Shown piece by piece: positions 5,895-6,686 of a stretch of 6,686 bases of DNA. This stretch comes from an uncultured Muribaculaceae bacterium (lineage in GTDB: Bacteria; Bacteroidota; Bacteroidia; Bacteroidales; Muribaculaceae). Below the pieces are notes generated by a model. It was given only the letters and a program-made list of their open reading frames with translations. It did no database searches and was not told the DNA's origin. The first letter of the stretch is position 1, and the number at the start of each line of letters is the position of its first letter. A program made the position numbers and the translations under genes. The stretch lies in NCBI GenBank assembly GCA_910587545.1, contig CAJUMI010000106.1, positions 1 to 6,686 on the forward strand, read 5' to 3'.

Positions 5895-6611
5895 TTATAA
5901 TTCAAGATAGAAGTCGCGGCATAGTTGGGCAAAGTCGCGGGTGTAGCTGTGGCCGTCGCGTTTTCTGATCGTAAGTGTCGATTCCTCGATCGGACCGTCG
6001 ATGCGTGAAAATTCAAACAGATCGCGTATCACAGGCCTCGACTCGTTCTGTCTGAGATGGCAGACGCGTCGAAGTTTCAGACGCGACATTTCAGCTTTGT
6101 ATATGATGTCGTTCTCGCGGTCCGACGGATAGATGAAAGCCAGTCGACCGTTGTCAGTCAGTGTCCGGCAGGCGAAGTCTATCAACGATGAATAGTTGAG
6201 TGAGCCTTCATGGCGGGCAAGAGCTCTGCCCGCGCCATGAGCTTCTTCGCCGTTGGTAAAAAATGGCGGATTACTGACGACCATATCTGCCGCCGTGTCG
6301 GCCCTGTATGAAGTAAAGCAGCCTTCGACCAGATTAATTCTGTCGCGCCAGGGCGAGCAGTTGATATTTGACTGTGCGTCGTGACATGCCCCGCTGTCAG
6401 TTTCGATGGCGTCGATGAGTGCATTGCAGCGCTGAGCGACCATAAGGGCGATCAGTCCTGAACCGCTGCCGACATCGATCACCTTATGAGTATCGCTACA
6501 GTTGCACCACGCGCCGAGCACCACGCCGTCAGTTCCGACTTTCATGCCGCAATGGCTGTCGTCGATGGAGAATTGCTTAAATCTGAAGGTCACGTCTCTA
6601 TCTTGTGTCAT
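5895..6611 (-). CDS. trmN6: tRNA1(Val) (adenine(37)-N6)-methyltransferase
   Basis: SAM-dependent enzyme of the YfiC/TrmN6 family, which N6-methylates A37 next to the anticodon of a valine tRNA in E. coli. The 238 residues match the family length. The N-terminus FRFKQFSIDDSHCGMKVGTD (residues 9-28) matches the family and fixes the ATG at 6611. Motif I, VIDVGSGSG (44-52), binds SAM, and NPPFF (114-118) is the N6-adenine methyltransferase catalytic motif, followed by the typical ARHEGSL (132-138). NPPFF has Phe where many N6-adenine methyltransferases have Tyr, which should preserve base stacking. It is the first gene of a minus-strand pair with the CPBP gene. A -7 box ends only five bases before the ATG, implying almost no leader. 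An unrelated neighbour may start beyond the right edge. Confidence 0.93.
   Translation of the reverse strand: MTQDRDVTFRFKQFSIDDSHCGMKVGTDGVVLGAWCNCSDTHKVIDVGSGSGLIALMVAQRCNALIDAIETDSGACHDAQSNINCSPWRDRINLVEGCFTSYRADTAADMVVSNPPFFTNGEEAHGAGRALARHEGSLNYSSLIDFACRTLTDNGRLAFIYPSDRENDIIYKAEMSRLKLRRVCHLRQNESRPVIRDLFEFSRIDGPIEESTLTIRKRDGHSYTRDFAQLCRDFYLEL
6208..6240. repeat. Long interrupted inverted repeat inside trmN6
   Basis: TCATGGCGGGCA (6208-6219) pairs with TGCCCG plus CCATGA (6227-6240), interrupted by a 2-nt bulge (CG, 6233-6234 or the equivalent register) and separated by a 7-nt loop AGAGCTC. This gives about 12 GC-rich base pairs. It encodes HGAGRALARH downstream of NPPFF, so part may follow from the conserved protein sequence. 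It is unrelated in sequence to the palindrome at 5739-5768. Confidence 0.6.
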
Positions 6612-6616
6612 GATTG

Positions 6617-6624
6617 CAAAGTTA
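6617..6624 (-). promoter_or_regulatory. trmN6 -7 promoter element, near-leaderless
   Basis: On the minus strand this reads TAACTTTG, a full match to the Bacteroidota -7 consensus TAnnTTTG. It ends five bases before the trmN6 ATG (6611-6609), so transcription should begin within a few bases of the start codon. No TTTG is seen at the expected -33 position (around 6644-6648); that spot falls inside the 29-nt element at 6633-6661. Confidence 0.6.
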
Positions 6625-6632
6625 CAATTTTT

Positions 6633-6661
6633 TTTAGAGCTTGTTTAAAAACGATTGTTAA
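6633..6661 (+). promoter_or_regulatory. 29-nt shared intergenic element, copy 2
   Basis: Plus-strand copy of the element at 25-53, with 24 of 29 positions identical and the same TGTTTAAAAAC core and terminal TGTTAA. It covers the place where the -33 contact of the leftward trmN6 promoter would lie. It also sits just upstream of whatever begins beyond the right edge, so it could act on either side. No start codon for a rightward gene is visible before the window ends. Confidence 0.5.
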
Positions 6662-6686
6662 CAGAAGTGAGTTTTCGGAGAGTAAT

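Overview
The window looks like a chromosomal housekeeping segment of a member of the Bacteroidota, most likely order Bacteroidales and possibly Muribaculaceae. Three things support this. Starts lack well-placed Shine-Dalgarno sequences. Promoter-like sites fit the Bacteroidota pattern TTTG-N~20-TAnnTTTG, with an excellent example before panC. The proteins (PanC, PanD, Ffh, FolD, a CapA-family protein, a CPBP protease and TrmN6) read like Bacteroidales versions. The family-level assignment is an inference from style, not a search result.

Layout. Bases 1-447 are intergenic: a 29-nt element repeated at the other end of the window, an AT-rich dyad, two abutting small hairpins, a 10-nt tandem repeat, and the panC promoter. 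From 448 to 5024 five genes run on the + strand with short gaps (19, 52, 23 and 7 nt): panC, panD, ffh, folD and a capA-like gene. From 6611 back to 4999 two genes run on the - strand: trmN6, then 17 nt later a CPBP intramembrane protease gene. The two gene sets converge and their 3' ends overlap by 26 bp. Bases 6612-6686 begin another intergenic region holding the trmN6 promoter and the second copy of the 29-nt element.

Function. panC and panD supply the last step of pantothenate synthesis and its beta-alanine, so they form one pathway unit feeding coenzyme A. ffh encodes the SRP GTPase for co-translational membrane targeting, folD makes 10-formyl-THF and NADPH in one-carbon metabolism, and capA encodes a probably exported metallophosphatase-like protein of unknown role. 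trmN6 encodes a tRNA methyltransferase and the CPBP gene a membrane protease. Apart from panCD the genes look co-transcribed rather than functionally linked.

No mobile element, CRISPR, phage gene, tRNA or rRNA was seen, and no novel multigene system. The unusual signals are DNA-level: a perfect 30-nt palindrome inside the CPBP coding sequence, a long interrupted inverted repeat inside trmN6, and the 29-nt element shared by both window ends.
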